From: Plenodomus lindquistii
Lineage: Eukaryota; Ascomycota; Dothideomycetes; Pleosporales; Leptosphaeriaceae
Direction of reading: 5' to 3'
DNA length: 64,000 nucleotides
Assembly (NCBI GenBank): GCA_025504975.1
Contig: JANUWI010000013.1
Coordinates: 868,001 to 932,000, forward strand
How positions within the stretch are numbered: the stretch's first letter is position 1; each line of letters begins with the position of its first letter. Below are positions 32,771-42,681 of the stretch, in pieces. Below the pieces are notes generated by a model. It made no database searches, was not told the origin of the DNA, and saw nothing but the letters and a program-made list of their open reading frames with translations. A program made the position numbers and the translations under genes.

Positions 32771-33363
32771 GATGACCTTGCGAAAGCGCGTTGTGTTGCG
32801 ATAGCCTGGCTGGAAGCGTTTGGGGGCACCATGATGGCGTCAAGCGAGTAACGTTAGTCTAGCCTTGTCAGCAATCATGGGTCACTCAGACTGGTTCCGA
32901 GCCACCAACGCCGCCGCATTGTTTGGAGCTGCACGTCGGAACATTCCACACGTCCAGCTGCAGCATCTAGCCGTGTCTCACCGCCATCTGCCTGTCATTT
33001 GTCACGGATAGTTGCTAGATTGATTGGATTGCACTGGCTTGGGTTGCCGCAAGTGACTGTGGTCGACGACGCACAAGCAACCCGCTGGCAGTCTCGTGGA
33101 TGCTTCCCGTCCCGGGCGCGCGATTGTATCTGGGGAAACAGTCACTTGTGCCACGACACCAAACACTCAATTCGACTCTTCCAGTCGCACGCTGCAGAGC
33201 ACGCTCCACGACAGCGGCAGTGCACTGCTCCTCACCGTCCACGTCCATCACTAGCCCGCCCGTACTTCACCGGGCGCGCCTTCCACTCTTGATCCAGGCT
33301 GCAATCACCCCGCCACAAGCTGCACGCCGCAGCATCACTGCTTCGACAAATCGACGGGTCAAA
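32771..33363. other. Region upstream of insulysin gene
   Basis: The first half holds nothing recognised. From an ATG at 33100 an 88-codon frame runs without a stop into the insulysin start at 33364. It contains no Asp or Glu and many Arg, Ser and Thr, as in a mitochondrial presequence. It may be an alternative N-terminus or an untranslated leader. Confidence 0.5.
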
Positions 33364-36300
33364 ATGGCTGAGCAGCTAGGAAGGAGCGTTGAAGGGAGAC
33401 GGCGCATAGAAGATTTGGAAAGACCACAGCTCGACGATCGCTCATACCGAATCTTTACACTGCAGAACCAGCTCGAGGTGCTGCTCATCCATGAGGCTAC
33501 GACAGACAAGGCCAGTGCGGCGCTCGATGTGAACGTGGGCAGTTTCAGCGATGCGCCGGACATGCCAGGCATTGCGCATGCGGTGGAACACTTGCTGTTC
33601 ATGGGAACCGAAAAGTACCCGGAAGAGAACGCCTACAACAAATATCTGACCAGCCATGGTGGTTACTCAAACGCCTTCACCGCCGCCACCTCTACCAACT
33701 ACTACTTCGAGCTATCGTATCCCTCGACCGCCCACAGCAAAGCGCCCACACCCGACACCTCGTCTACAAAGCTTACAGAGTCCAAGGAAAAATCACCGCT
33801 ATGGGGTGGACTAGATAGGTTCGGACAGTTCTTCATCAGCCCGCTCTTCTTGGAAGACACAGTTGATCGCGAACTGAAGGCCGTCGACTCGGAAAACAAA
33901 AAGAATCTTCAAAATGACACATGGCGATTACATCAACTTAACAAGGCCTTGGCCAACCCAAATCACCCGTACAATCACTTCTCGACTGGAAGCTACAAGA
34001 CACTGCACGATGAACCCATTGCCCGTGGCGTCAAGATTCGCGACGAGTTTCTCAAATTTCATTCGACACACTATTCGGCCAACCGAATGAAGCTTGTTGT
34101 ACTAGGGCGCGAGAGCTTAGATACCTTAGAGGAGTGGGTAGAGGAGATATTCGCTAAAGTACCGAACAAAGATCTGGAACGTCTTCGGTGGGACATGCCT
34201 GTCTACACCGAGAATGAGCTCTTGACACAGACCTTTGCGAAACCAGTCCTGGAGTCAAGGTCACTAGATCTTCAATTTGCGTATCGCGACGAGGAGAATT
34301 TTTACGAGTCCCATCCGTCCAGGTATCTTAGCCACTTGATTGGCCATGAAGGCCCTGGCAGCATCTTGGCACTCATCAAGGCGAAGGGTTGGGCTAATGG
34401 TCTTGGAGCGGGAGGTTCCACGCTGTGCCCGGGCTCAGGAGTGTTTAGCATCAGCGTTAAGTTGACCGAGGATGGACTCAAGAATTACAAGGAAGTTGCA
34501 AAGCTGATCTTCCAGTACATCGGCATGATCCGGGATCAGCCACCTCAAGAGTGGGTCGTTGAAGAGCAAATGAGGATCAGTGAGGTGGGTTTTCGCTTCA
34601 AACAAAAAAGCCCCCCTAGTCGCACTGTAAGTGGACTTGCAGGAACTATGCAGAAGCCTTATGCTCGCAATTTGCTTCTCAGTGGTCCATCTATCATCAG
34701 GAAATTTGACGCCACCCGTATCAGCGAGGCTATGTCGTATCTGCGACCAGACAACTTTAACCTTAGGATCATCAGCCAAGATTTTCCAGGGGGCTGGGAC
34801 CAAAAGGAGAAGTGGTATGGTACCGAGTACAAGCAAGAGAAGATTCCGCAAGATTTCCTTGCAGAGCTACAAGAAGCATTCCAAAGCAAGAACAGGCCAG
34901 CCGAGCTGCACTTTCCCCACAAGAACGAGTTCATCCCGAGTCGACTAGACGTAGAGAAGAAAGATGTTGCACAGCCAACAAAGGAACCAAAGCTGATCAG
35001 AAACGACGAGAATGTGCGTATCTGGTGGAAGAAGGATGACCAGTTCTGGGTGCCAAAGGCCAACGTTCACATCTATTTCCGGACGCCGATTACAAACGTC
35101 ACTGCGCGGGTTGTGCTGCTCTGTACAATGTATCGTGAGCTTGTCAATGACGCCTTGGTTGAATACTCTTACGATGCCGACATCTCGGGACTAAGCTACG
35201 AATTCACGAATCACATGAGTGGTCTGTCCATTACCGTGAGTGGATATAACGATAAGCTACACGTCTTGCTAGAGAAGGTACTGTTACAAGTCCGCGACCT
35301 TGAGGTGAGAGAGGATCGCTTCAAGATCATCCACGACCGCATGATGCGCTCGCTGAGAAACTGGGACTATGGGCAGCCCTTCCAACAGGTTGGGACCTAC
35401 TCCCGACAATTCAAGAGTGAAAAATCGTTCCTGAACGCAGAGTTACTGAAGGAGTTGGAGGGGGTGACCGCGCAAGACGTTGAACAATTCTTTCCTCAGA
35501 TTCTGGCGCAATGTCAAATCGAGATTCTCGCGCACGGGAACCTATACAAGGAGGAGGCGTTGAAAATCACAGATCTTGTAGAGCGGACTATCAAGCCGAA
35601 GAAGCTTCCTGCAAGTGAGTTACCGATCCGACGCAACATCATCCTACCATCTGCCAGCAACTTCATCTTCGAGAAGCAGCTCAAGGACCCTGCGAATGTC
35701 AATCATTGCATCGAGTACAGCTTGTACGCTGGTCACCGATACGACACCGAGATACGTGCCAAGCTTCAGCTGCTTGGGCAGATGACCGATGAGCCGTGCT
35801 TCAACCAGCTGCGTACCATCGAGCAGCTCGGATACGTTGTCTTCTCAGGTCCGGCTTTCCACGACATTTGGTCTGGCTATCGCATCCTGATCCAGAGTGA
35901 GAAAGACTGCAGGTATCTTGAAGGTCGCATCGAGAACTTCTTGAACACCTTCGAGGTCATGCTTAACGAGATGAGTGACGACGACTTTGATAGCCACAAG
36001 AAAGCCATCATCAACAAGCGGCTCGCGAAGTTGAAGAACTTATCTTCTGAAGATGACAGGTTTTGGAATCACATCTACAGCGACTCGTACGACTTCAGGC
36101 AAGGTATGGAACCACAACTATGAACGAAAAGGACTTGCGCTGACAAGCAGCTAGCTGAAACGGATGCTGAGGTCATTGAGAAGCTCACCAAACAAGACAT
36201 GGTCGACTTCTATGCCCACTACATTTCAACATCATCCTCACAGCGCGCGAAGCTTTCTGTTCATCTGCAGGCACAGGCAAAGGCAAAGGAAGCTTCCCTT

Positions 36301-36705
36301 GATGAGCAAAAGACGGCCGCGCTAGCAGCGCTCAAGATTATTCTCACTGAGCACCAGATCACACCGGACGAGACCAAGCTGCAAGCCCACGTTACCGAAG
36401 CTTCCTCCATCAATGCCATCTCGGACGCAGTCGCCAGACATCTCTTGGAGGACCTCAAGCTTGAGAAGGGCGTTGCTGACAAAGTGCTTGACGAAGCGAA
36501 GGCTGCTCTCGGTGTAGCAGACTCTGGCCTCCCGGCTGAGCCCAAAGCTCTCGATGAATCGGCAGACGCACAGAGCGTGGGTAATGCATCGCAGCCTGTG
36601 CTGATCAAGGATATCCACGCGTGGAAGTCGAGTATGCAGTTGAGTACTGGTGTGCGGCCTGTCAGACCCTTGGAGGAGTTTGTTGAAGTTGCAGAGAAGT
36701 TGTAG
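33364..36705 (+). CDS. STE23: Insulin-degrading enzyme-like M16 metallopeptidase (Ste23)
   Basis: Two exons (33364-36103, 36155-36705) give 1096 residues, typical of insulysin. The splice was set so that the junction reads YDFRQAETDAEVIEKLT. The inverted zinc motif HAVEH is at 72-76, inside MPGIAHAVEHLLFMG. The third zinc ligand is the Glu in ELKAVDSENKKN. A substrate region SHGGYSNAFTAATSTNYYFE follows. The second half has the IDE-type blocks QLRTIEQLGYVVFSG and SEKDCRYLEGRIENFL. The enzyme cleaves small peptides in a closed chamber and in yeast also helps process a-factor. An in-frame upstream ATG at 33100 would add an 88-residue acid-free N-terminus. A Glu/Lys-rich stretch near the C-terminus is specific to fungal members. 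Confidence 0.96.
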
Positions 36706-37112
36706 GCGAGGTCTTCGCGTATGATGATGATCTACAAGCGAGGTCGATTGGCGCTCAGTGTCTAAGCCTCAGCTTGAAAGCAGGAATAATGGAATGACGG
36801 AAGTTATATGTGTGTAAAGCCTATCTATGTTCATCTGATGCTTCTGCCTAGAGGTCTCGAAGCTGCGATTAGTAAAGAAGCTGCCCCAAGCGGTTACATG
36901 TGAAGTTGCACTAATAGGGTGTGACAAACAGGGATTCACCATATGCGTAACGGCCACAATGATCGACAGTCGGCGCGTTAAATCGCCGACGTCATCTTCA
37001 ACGCGACGAGACGACCAGCCTATGTCCACAATGCAACTGCAGCATGCCCAGTAGCCCGCTCATTTGCTTACCTTAAGGCACATGCAAAAATCTCTCACAC
37101 GAGCCAATTACC
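36706..37112. other. Intergenic
   Basis: This stretch holds the 3' flank of the insulysin gene and the promoter of the gene at 37113. No repeat or coding potential is seen. Confidence 0.5.
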
Positions 37113-37826
37113 ATGTTTCGCCGTACCGCTCTCCGCTTCCCAGCGCGTCGTGCCACGGGACAATATGCAACATCTAGATTCATCACCACCCCTCATACTT
37201 CGCAATCCCGCCTCACACGTCTGAACAAGCGTCTTCCCCGCTTCCTACACAAGCACACTCTCGCGCTGTCCAATGCGCCACTCACCCACATCACTTCTTT
37301 TCTCCTGCTGCACGAACTCACCGCGATACTACCATTGTTTGGCCTCGCAGCGTACTTCCACTACACGCATTGGCTACCTCCATGGTTTGCAGAGGGAGCA
37401 TGGGTAGCGAGTGGAGTTGAGAGGTTTGGACGGTATTTCAGACGGAAGGGCTGGATAAGAGGGGATGAGGAGAGGGAGGCGAAACGAGAGGTTGAATTAC
37501 ACAATGAGGCCGTCAAGGATGCCGAGGGTGGACGTGGGGAATTAAGGAAAATCGACAAAGCTTGGAACTTGAGCGAAGGAGGGGTACGGCTGGTGGTGGA
37601 GTTTGCGACGGCGTATGCGATTACGAAGATGTTTTTGGTGCCGAGGATCATGTTCAGTGTGTGGGCTACGCCATGGTTTGCACGATGGACGATTGTTCCT
37701 ATTCTAGGGAGGGCTAAGAGGGTGTTTGGGAGGGGAAAGCAAAAACCTGAGACTGCGAAGGCTACTAGTATGGGAGCTACAGAGGGTGGCGTGCTACCGA
37801 AGACTGGGGGTGAGAAGAAGACATAA
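37113..37826 (+). CDS. Mitochondrial DUF1279/FAM210-like membrane protein
   Basis: A single exon gives 237 residues. The first 50 residues are very basic and almost without acids (MFRRTALRFPARRATGQ), as expected of a mitochondrial presequence. The segment LTHITSFLLLHELTAILPLF, then GLAAYFHYTHWLPPW, is the first membrane region of the DUF1279 group. The second is EFATAYAITKMFLVPRIMFS, then VWATPWFARW. Between them lies a charged linker (GDEEREAKREVELHNEAVKD). The C-terminus is Lys/Gly-rich. Human FAM210 proteins of this group are mitochondrial; the function in fungi is unknown. The assignment rests on pattern memory only. Confidence 0.7.
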   Translation: MFRRTALRFPARRATGQYATSRFITTPHTSQSRLTRLNKRLPRFLHKHTLALSNAPLTHITSFLLLHELTAILPLFGLAAYFHYTHWLPPWFAEGAWVASGVERFGRYFRRKGWIRGDEEREAKREVELHNEAVKDAEGGRGELRKIDKAWNLSEGGVRLVVEFATAYAITKMFLVPRIMFSVWATPWFARWTIVPILGRAKRVFGRGKQKPETAKATSMGATEGGVLPKTGGEKKT

Positions 37827-38087
37827 GGTTCAAAGACTGGAAAGATGAAAAGCAAGGTCAAGTGGGCCCAGGATTTGTCGTACACGATGTCCCAATACTC
37901 TCCTGAACAAGGCAGCAAACCACCCCCGTCGTAAGCTCTGTTGTAAAGGTGGCTCAGTGTGCAGCCTCGCTCACGCGTCATTGGTACCTGCGTTGCTGCT
38001 CGACCCTGACCCTGTGCGTTTGTTCTCTCGCCCGCCTTGTTCAGATCAGCTTCTCACTCGCTGAACTCGACATATTTGACAGCCAAC

Positions 38088-38582
38088 ATGTGTTTCGACG
38101 ACGAGGACGGTAGAAGCACGTACAAAACCAAGGTCCAGATTCGCAACGAACGTGAATACCATCAGCATCAAGTTCTTCCAACCCGGGGCATGTCATGGCG
38201 TAGGCGCATTGGTCTGGGGGGCTCGTACTACCCTGACAGATACTACTATCGCCCACCTGTCGGCCGCCTTGTGCCTGCTCTGAGACACGGTGTGCACGCT
38301 CGACACGGAGGCTACCCTCCTGGTGTCATGCCTGGCGGCTTCCAACGAGGTGTTGCACCTGGCTTCCAGTTGCAAAACCAAGCGATGGTGCCCGTCAACC
38401 ATGGTCAAAGGGCCAATTGGCCAGCAGCATACAGCCACCAGACCAGCCAGTACGCTGGGGGCCACGCTCTGATGCCAATCCATCCCGCAATGGTGAGTCT
38501 GCGCTCTTTCCTTGTCTCCCTGTCTTCATTGCCTTCGCACCTGCCTCGTGCACACACCGCCCCTCTCACTGGCATCGGCTAG
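38088..38582 (+). CDS. Tyr/Arg/Gly-rich protein with GVMPGG motif (upstream copy)
   Basis: The frame from the ATG at 38088 to 38582 codes for 164 residues, but a GTGAGT donor at 38493 suggests that the last 30 codons are intron. The N-terminus is charged (MCFDDEDGRSTYKTKVQIRN). Then follow an Arg/Tyr block (GSYYPDRYYYRPPVGRL) and GGYPPGVMPGGFQRGVAPGF. The GVMPGG motif recurs in the next gene (38767-39534), which suggests that the two are related. They might even be one gene with a 280-base intron (38493-38772) that keeps the frame, although the acceptor would be poor. Function unknown; not recognised. Confidence 0.5.
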   Translation: MCFDDEDGRSTYKTKVQIRNEREYHQHQVLPTRGMSWRRRIGLGGSYYPDRYYYRPPVGRLVPALRHGVHARHGGYPPGVMPGGFQRGVAPGFQLQNQAMVPVNHGQRANWPAAYSHQTSQYAGGHALMPIHPAMVSLRSFLVSLSSLPSHLPRAHTAPLTGIG

Positions 38583-38766
38583 CGTGGCCAACGAGCGATT
38601 GCATGTGCCACACACTCTATCAATCCAATCGCGAGCTTCACCTTGCTTCACCTTGCTTTGTCCTCGAAGCCTCTTACACCCACCGTTTCCCCAAAGCCCT
38701 GATCGAAACCACGTCCACGCTCTACGATTCAATTGCGGCGCGTCAAATCTGTTGCCTACCGCTGCC

Positions 38767-39534
38767 ATGGAGGCCTACCCCAAGCCCCGCCACAACTTCA
38801 TCTATACGCCCCGCTACGGCCAGCGCGGCATCTTGAGCTACGCTGGCCAGCAGCCAAACGGCGCCTATCCCGCCGGAGTCATGCCTGGTGGCGTCGGCTA
38901 CGGTGCTGGTGCTGGTGTTGGTCTTGGTGTGGGCTATGCGGCGGGCGCCTATCAACCTGCGGTATACAACGCCCGCTCCTACTACCCCTGCGCCTACGGC
39001 GCCAGCTACTACCCTACCGCCAATTATCACTACCCCTCTTATGGCGGCTATTACAATGTCGGCCTCTATGGCCATTCCTACCCGCTTGCTAACTTCTACT
39101 CCCCTTACCAGAGGACTTACTACAATACGGTTCCCAGCTACGGCTACGCGACCGCTCATGTCTACCCTCCCGGCCCACACACCACAACAACCACATATCA
39201 CGTCACCAATGCCCCAGCTCAACAGTTCCAGACTCAGCCGCAGATGGTGAGGGAGACGAGGCCTGCCTTTGGACCTAGTGGTCACCCCCAGCAAGGGTTT
39301 TCGCGCGAGGAGATTCAGATGGAGAATCGGCGTGTCGCAACTGCACGTGGTGCATACGATGCGAGGAAGATACGCCCTGCCGACGCGCGTGATGACGATC
39401 CCTTCTGGTGCCGCGAGCTGAACGGCGAGTGGCATCTGAGGAGTTACTACCAGATCGAGATGGAGTGCCAGCCTGGCCGATGGATGATGGACGCCGATGT
39501 CGGTTTCCTTGTGTTTCACCGCGGTGCAAACTAA
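38767..39534 (+). CDS. Tyr/Gly-rich low-complexity protein with conserved C-terminal block
   Basis: From the ATG at 38767 the frame codes for 255 residues. Open sequence also lies upstream, but without a convincing start. After KPRHNFIYTPRYGQRGIL comes GAYPAGVMPGGVGYGAGAG, then a long Tyr/Gly/Ala/Pro region (SYYPTANYHYPSYGGYYNVG). The last 80 residues are ordered: FSREEIQMENRRVATARGA, then DDPFWCRELNGEWHLRSYY and MECQPGRWMMDADVGFLVFH. No signal peptide is visible. The Tyr/Gly part resembles phase-separating low-complexity sequence. The C-terminal block is probably a small fungal domain that I cannot name. A GCTCT repeat follows the stop. Confidence 0.65.
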   Translation: MEAYPKPRHNFIYTPRYGQRGILSYAGQQPNGAYPAGVMPGGVGYGAGAGVGLGVGYAAGAYQPAVYNARSYYPCAYGASYYPTANYHYPSYGGYYNVGLYGHSYPLANFYSPYQRTYYNTVPSYGYATAHVYPPGPHTTTTTYHVTNAPAQQFQTQPQMVRETRPAFGPSGHPQQGFSREEIQMENRRVATARGAYDARKIRPADARDDDPFWCRELNGEWHLRSYYQIEMECQPGRWMMDADVGFLVFHRGAN

Positions 39535-39558
39535 GGCGATTGCCTCTGCCTAGGTTTT

Positions 39559-39582
39559 GCTCTGCTCTGCTCTGCTCTGCTC
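39559..39582. repeat. Pentanucleotide repeat (TCTGC)4
   Basis: Four to five consecutive TCTGC units lie just after the stop codon at 39534, probably in the 3' untranslated region. Confidence 0.85.
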
Positions 39583-40492
39583 AACTAAGCAAATGAAGGA
39601 GGGAACTCAAGATGCTGGCAAACAACTTGCGACTCAATCTCGATTTACGGCGATACACTGTTATTCCTTTTTTGTTCGGATTTTCGTGCTAGGCTCTCCA
39701 ATGATACCCGTACAAACGAAGGCGGCGTTAGGAGGTACCGTGGGATTGATGGTGCGTGCCCCTTCCGCTCGAATTTGATGTGTCACATCCAACTTGTTCT
39801 GTCATCGATGGTAGAAACACAGCCCAATTCACCAATAAGAACAGTTACTTGGCACCTCGCGAACTTGCGCATTACCGTCAGCGTGCAGGTATGATGAGTA
39901 TTTTGCCTGTGCATGTTTTCATGAAATGAAGCGGCGAGAAATTACTACCGTTGTACAGGACACGAAGTGTACAGTGCAATGAAGTCTCAACGACAAACAT
40001 GTCAACCGTTTCTGAGGTTCGGCATGGAATGTACCGTGGTGGCACCTCTCTGGGACCTCACGTGTCGCAAACATACACAGCAACGAGAAAAGCATAACAA
40101 TCCACTCGCCTACAGTATTGGTCTCTCCACCTGCTCTCCTACTCATTTGATTTCGATATTACAGAAGCTAACAAAACACGACTTAGTTGGCCACCAATCC
40201 GTACAACACGGACTCACCTTCTCGCCATAGCACAACGACCAACAACCGTTCAACCCGCGCTGGCTCATCGAAAATCCTGTGCTGCGCCGCCTAGGGACGA
40301 GCCCTCTGCGGGAGAGCGACTGGATAACTGATTGACGAAAGAACTAAGGGCAGGGGAGAAGTACGAGAGGTTTTTTGGGCTCTTCGGTCACCATCGCAAT
40401 TATCACTACGAGAAGGCTGTTTTTAGAGACGACTTTACAGTCGACCCGCTGGCCATGCACCCTCTTCACCCTATACACGACTTCTGTATGCC

Positions 40493-41023
40493 TTGCCCCC
40501 ACCTAACTACCTAGCTCTCACCTTCCCGGAACCCGAGGAAATTTGTCAAGACTATGTCTTGCTCCGGTCTTTTTTGGCCAATGTAGAATTCCTCAATTAT
40601 TACAACTTTCTTTTTGTTGTCGAACACTTCACGGAAAGAGAGGTGAAGCTATTGGCATTGAATGTACCTCGACTCAAGAGCGCAAGATCCGGGCGCTGGT
40701 GTACGCGTGTAGGTCAATTTGCCGGAACGAGGTGGGTGATGAAAATGCTGCTGAAAGGGGGGCTTGATCACCGAAGAAGAATGGCAGGTGATGATGCACT
40801 TCCACTGCAAGGTTGGTACTACTATCCCTGTAGTGGCCAAGAGGTCTTGGCTGTGCCATATAAGTTCAGGACTCAGAGAGAGAATTGGCAACAGAATAAC
40901 CCTGACAATTTGTTCTATCAGACGGAAATTCAAAGGATGGTCAACAAGGCCATTCTTTACGACTCCTCCCTAAACACTCCTTACCATTGCAAGTTTGTTC
41001 CCAAATACCGGGGGAATGCCTGA
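40493..41023 (+). other. Open frame of about 176 codons without an ATG start; possible relic
   Basis: The frame is open but has no ATG in its first 80 codons. Its last part looks protein-like (RENWQQNNPDNLFYQTEIQR, then YDSSLNTPYHCKFVPKYRG). Two other frames over the same bases also look coherent over short distances: TQERKIRALVYACRSICRNE in frame 1 before 40767, and ITEEEWQVMMHFHCK right after. These two join only by a two-base shift at a run of six G near 40756. This may be a decayed gene, or overlapping chance frames. I recognise no family. Confidence 0.25.
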
Positions 41024-41697
41024 GCTTGAACGACAAGGAGTCTAGACTATGTAAGAATTGCGGGGAAGTTGATTCTCTGGAATGCCGAAACTGGCGACAT
41101 TGGATGTGTAGGAGATACTACTTACATTGTGGGTGCTTCCACCATGGTCTGGCACACGTGGTCACGGTCTCTTGGAGTCGTTGAGAAGTCCCAGTACTGT
41201 AGGGAGCCCCGCGATCACCATCTTACACCCAAGACAATATAGCATGCGGATCGATATACATTCAAAGCCATCGGCTGTTCGTTCCAAGTTAAGTGAGCTA
41301 TCGTGTCTAAGTAAGCTTTGCTGGTGGAGACATTTGCGTGTGTGATCTGGCAAAGCCGAGGTCGGCATCTACGCTCAAAAGTTGGTCCAAAATCTTCGCC
41401 ATGCGAGACACTTCGCTGCTGATATGCTCCCTTGAAAAAAACAATGCGAACCTCACACTCACAAGGGGCGAAGGAACACGTGTCAGGACGTCAGGACATT
41501 GCAAAAACGTGATTCATTAGTCGTCATACTAATTGAGGGGCACGCAATCCACGAAGAAACCATGTCGCCAAACGATATACACAGTTTTGGATCGATGCAG
41601 TTTCACTGCAATGGTCGGTGTAACAGCAAACATTAGCTATTCATTACCCTCCATCAATACTCGTATCCATGCCTAGCATGAGAGGTATGTAGTCACC

Positions 41698-42681
41698 CTA
41701 TAGGTTCAGAAGCGCACGGGCAGCGCGGAGCTTGAGAGCAACAGCCTCGAGCGAGGTGAAGCCCTGGTTGAAGACGAAGACCGAGCGTCCCTTGATGTGG
41801 CAGGCATTGTAGGCAGAGTCCCATGACGTCTTGACGCAACGATCACGCTTGGCGCATACATCAGCGCATTCTTGAGCAGAGTTGACATTTCCAATAATGT
41901 CGAGGCTGTTTGACTGCCAGTCACCGTTGATGCAGGTAGTGTACTTCTTGGAACCTGACTTGACTGAACCAGGGCCGGGCTTGGGGCAGCTCGTAAGCTT
42001 GGAGCCGTTGTCGGGTATCTTGGTGGTGCGGGATGAAGAGTACTCGAGGTCGTACTTCCAGACCTGGGGCTTGCTCCCGGTCTTGAGGAAGCATTCGGAG
42101 CTTGCCTTCAGGAAAACGGAGTTTTTGCAGCCAGAGTACTTTGCGCAGGCGGCGGCGCAATCATCGATATTCTTGGTGCCTTGGATGTCAATCTTGGTCT
42201 CGCCGTCATAGACAGTGTTGTCGCAGGTCGCATAGGTCACACCATAGATGGTAGTCGTCTTCTCGGGGGTCGGACAGACGGTGATGACGGATCCCATCTC
42301 AGGTTTGGCGACAAAGCGAATGGAGTTGTACTTGTTGTTCTTGACTAGTTTGAGATCCTTGTTCTTGATGTGACAATCTCCGTTCTTCTCGAATACAGCC
42401 TGCTTGCATCCAGTAGTCTTGCTGCAAAGTTCGGCACAGTATTCAGCAGATTCAACGTGTTCAACCTTGGCTGTCTCTCCCTCATAGTCGGTCTTTTTGC
42501 ATATGGCATAGATGGAACCATCCTTAGCGGTGTAGTAAGTCTCAGCAGTGGGGCACTTGTCGAGGCCAGAAACCTTTCCTGGGGTAACGACAGGAGAAAT
42601 GGGAATGATCTCAGTGACGGCGGTAAGGAGCTCAGCGCTGACGGTCGAAGCCAGGAGAATGAGGGCGGTGCGAGGAAGCAT
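41698..42681 (-). CDS. Secreted protein with three PAN/Apple-like modules
   Basis: A single exon gives 327 residues with a signal peptide (MLPRTALILLASTVSA). Three similar cysteine modules follow, each about 85-95 residues. Module 1: CPTAETYYTAKDGSIYAIC ... AEYCAELCSKTTGCKQAVF ... DCHIK. Module 2: CPTPEKTTTIYGVTYATC ... IDDCAAACAKYSGCKNSVF ... ECFLK. Module 3: CPKPGPGSVKSGSKKYTTC ... AQECADVCAKRDRCVKTSW ... ACHIK. The pattern C-x(12-18)-C ... C-x3-C-x5-C ... C is that of PAN/Apple domains, which bind carbohydrate or protein. Secretion and internal repetition suggest an extracellular, wall-binding or host-interface role, which is inference. No membrane anchor is seen. Confidence 0.85.
   Translation of the reverse strand: MLPRTALILLASTVSAELLTAVTEIIPISPVVTPGKVSGLDKCPTAETYYTAKDGSIYAICKKTDYEGETAKVEHVESAEYCAELCSKTTGCKQAVFEKNGDCHIKNKDLKLVKNNKYNSIRFVAKPEMGSVITVCPTPEKTTTIYGVTYATCDNTVYDGETKIDIQGTKNIDDCAAACAKYSGCKNSVFLKASSECFLKTGSKPQVWKYDLEYSSSRTTKIPDNGSKLTSCPKPGPGSVKSGSKKYTTCINGDWQSNSLDIIGNVNSAQECADVCAKRDRCVKTSWDSAYNACHIKGRSVFVFNQGFTSLEAVALKLRAARALLNL

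Larger units (their letters stand above)
39535..41697. other. Gene-poor stretch
   Basis: It begins with the 3' flank of the Tyr/Gly-rich gene, with a short TCTGC repeat. Only one longer open frame (40493-41023) is present, listed separately. No transposon features are seen. Confidence 0.5.
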
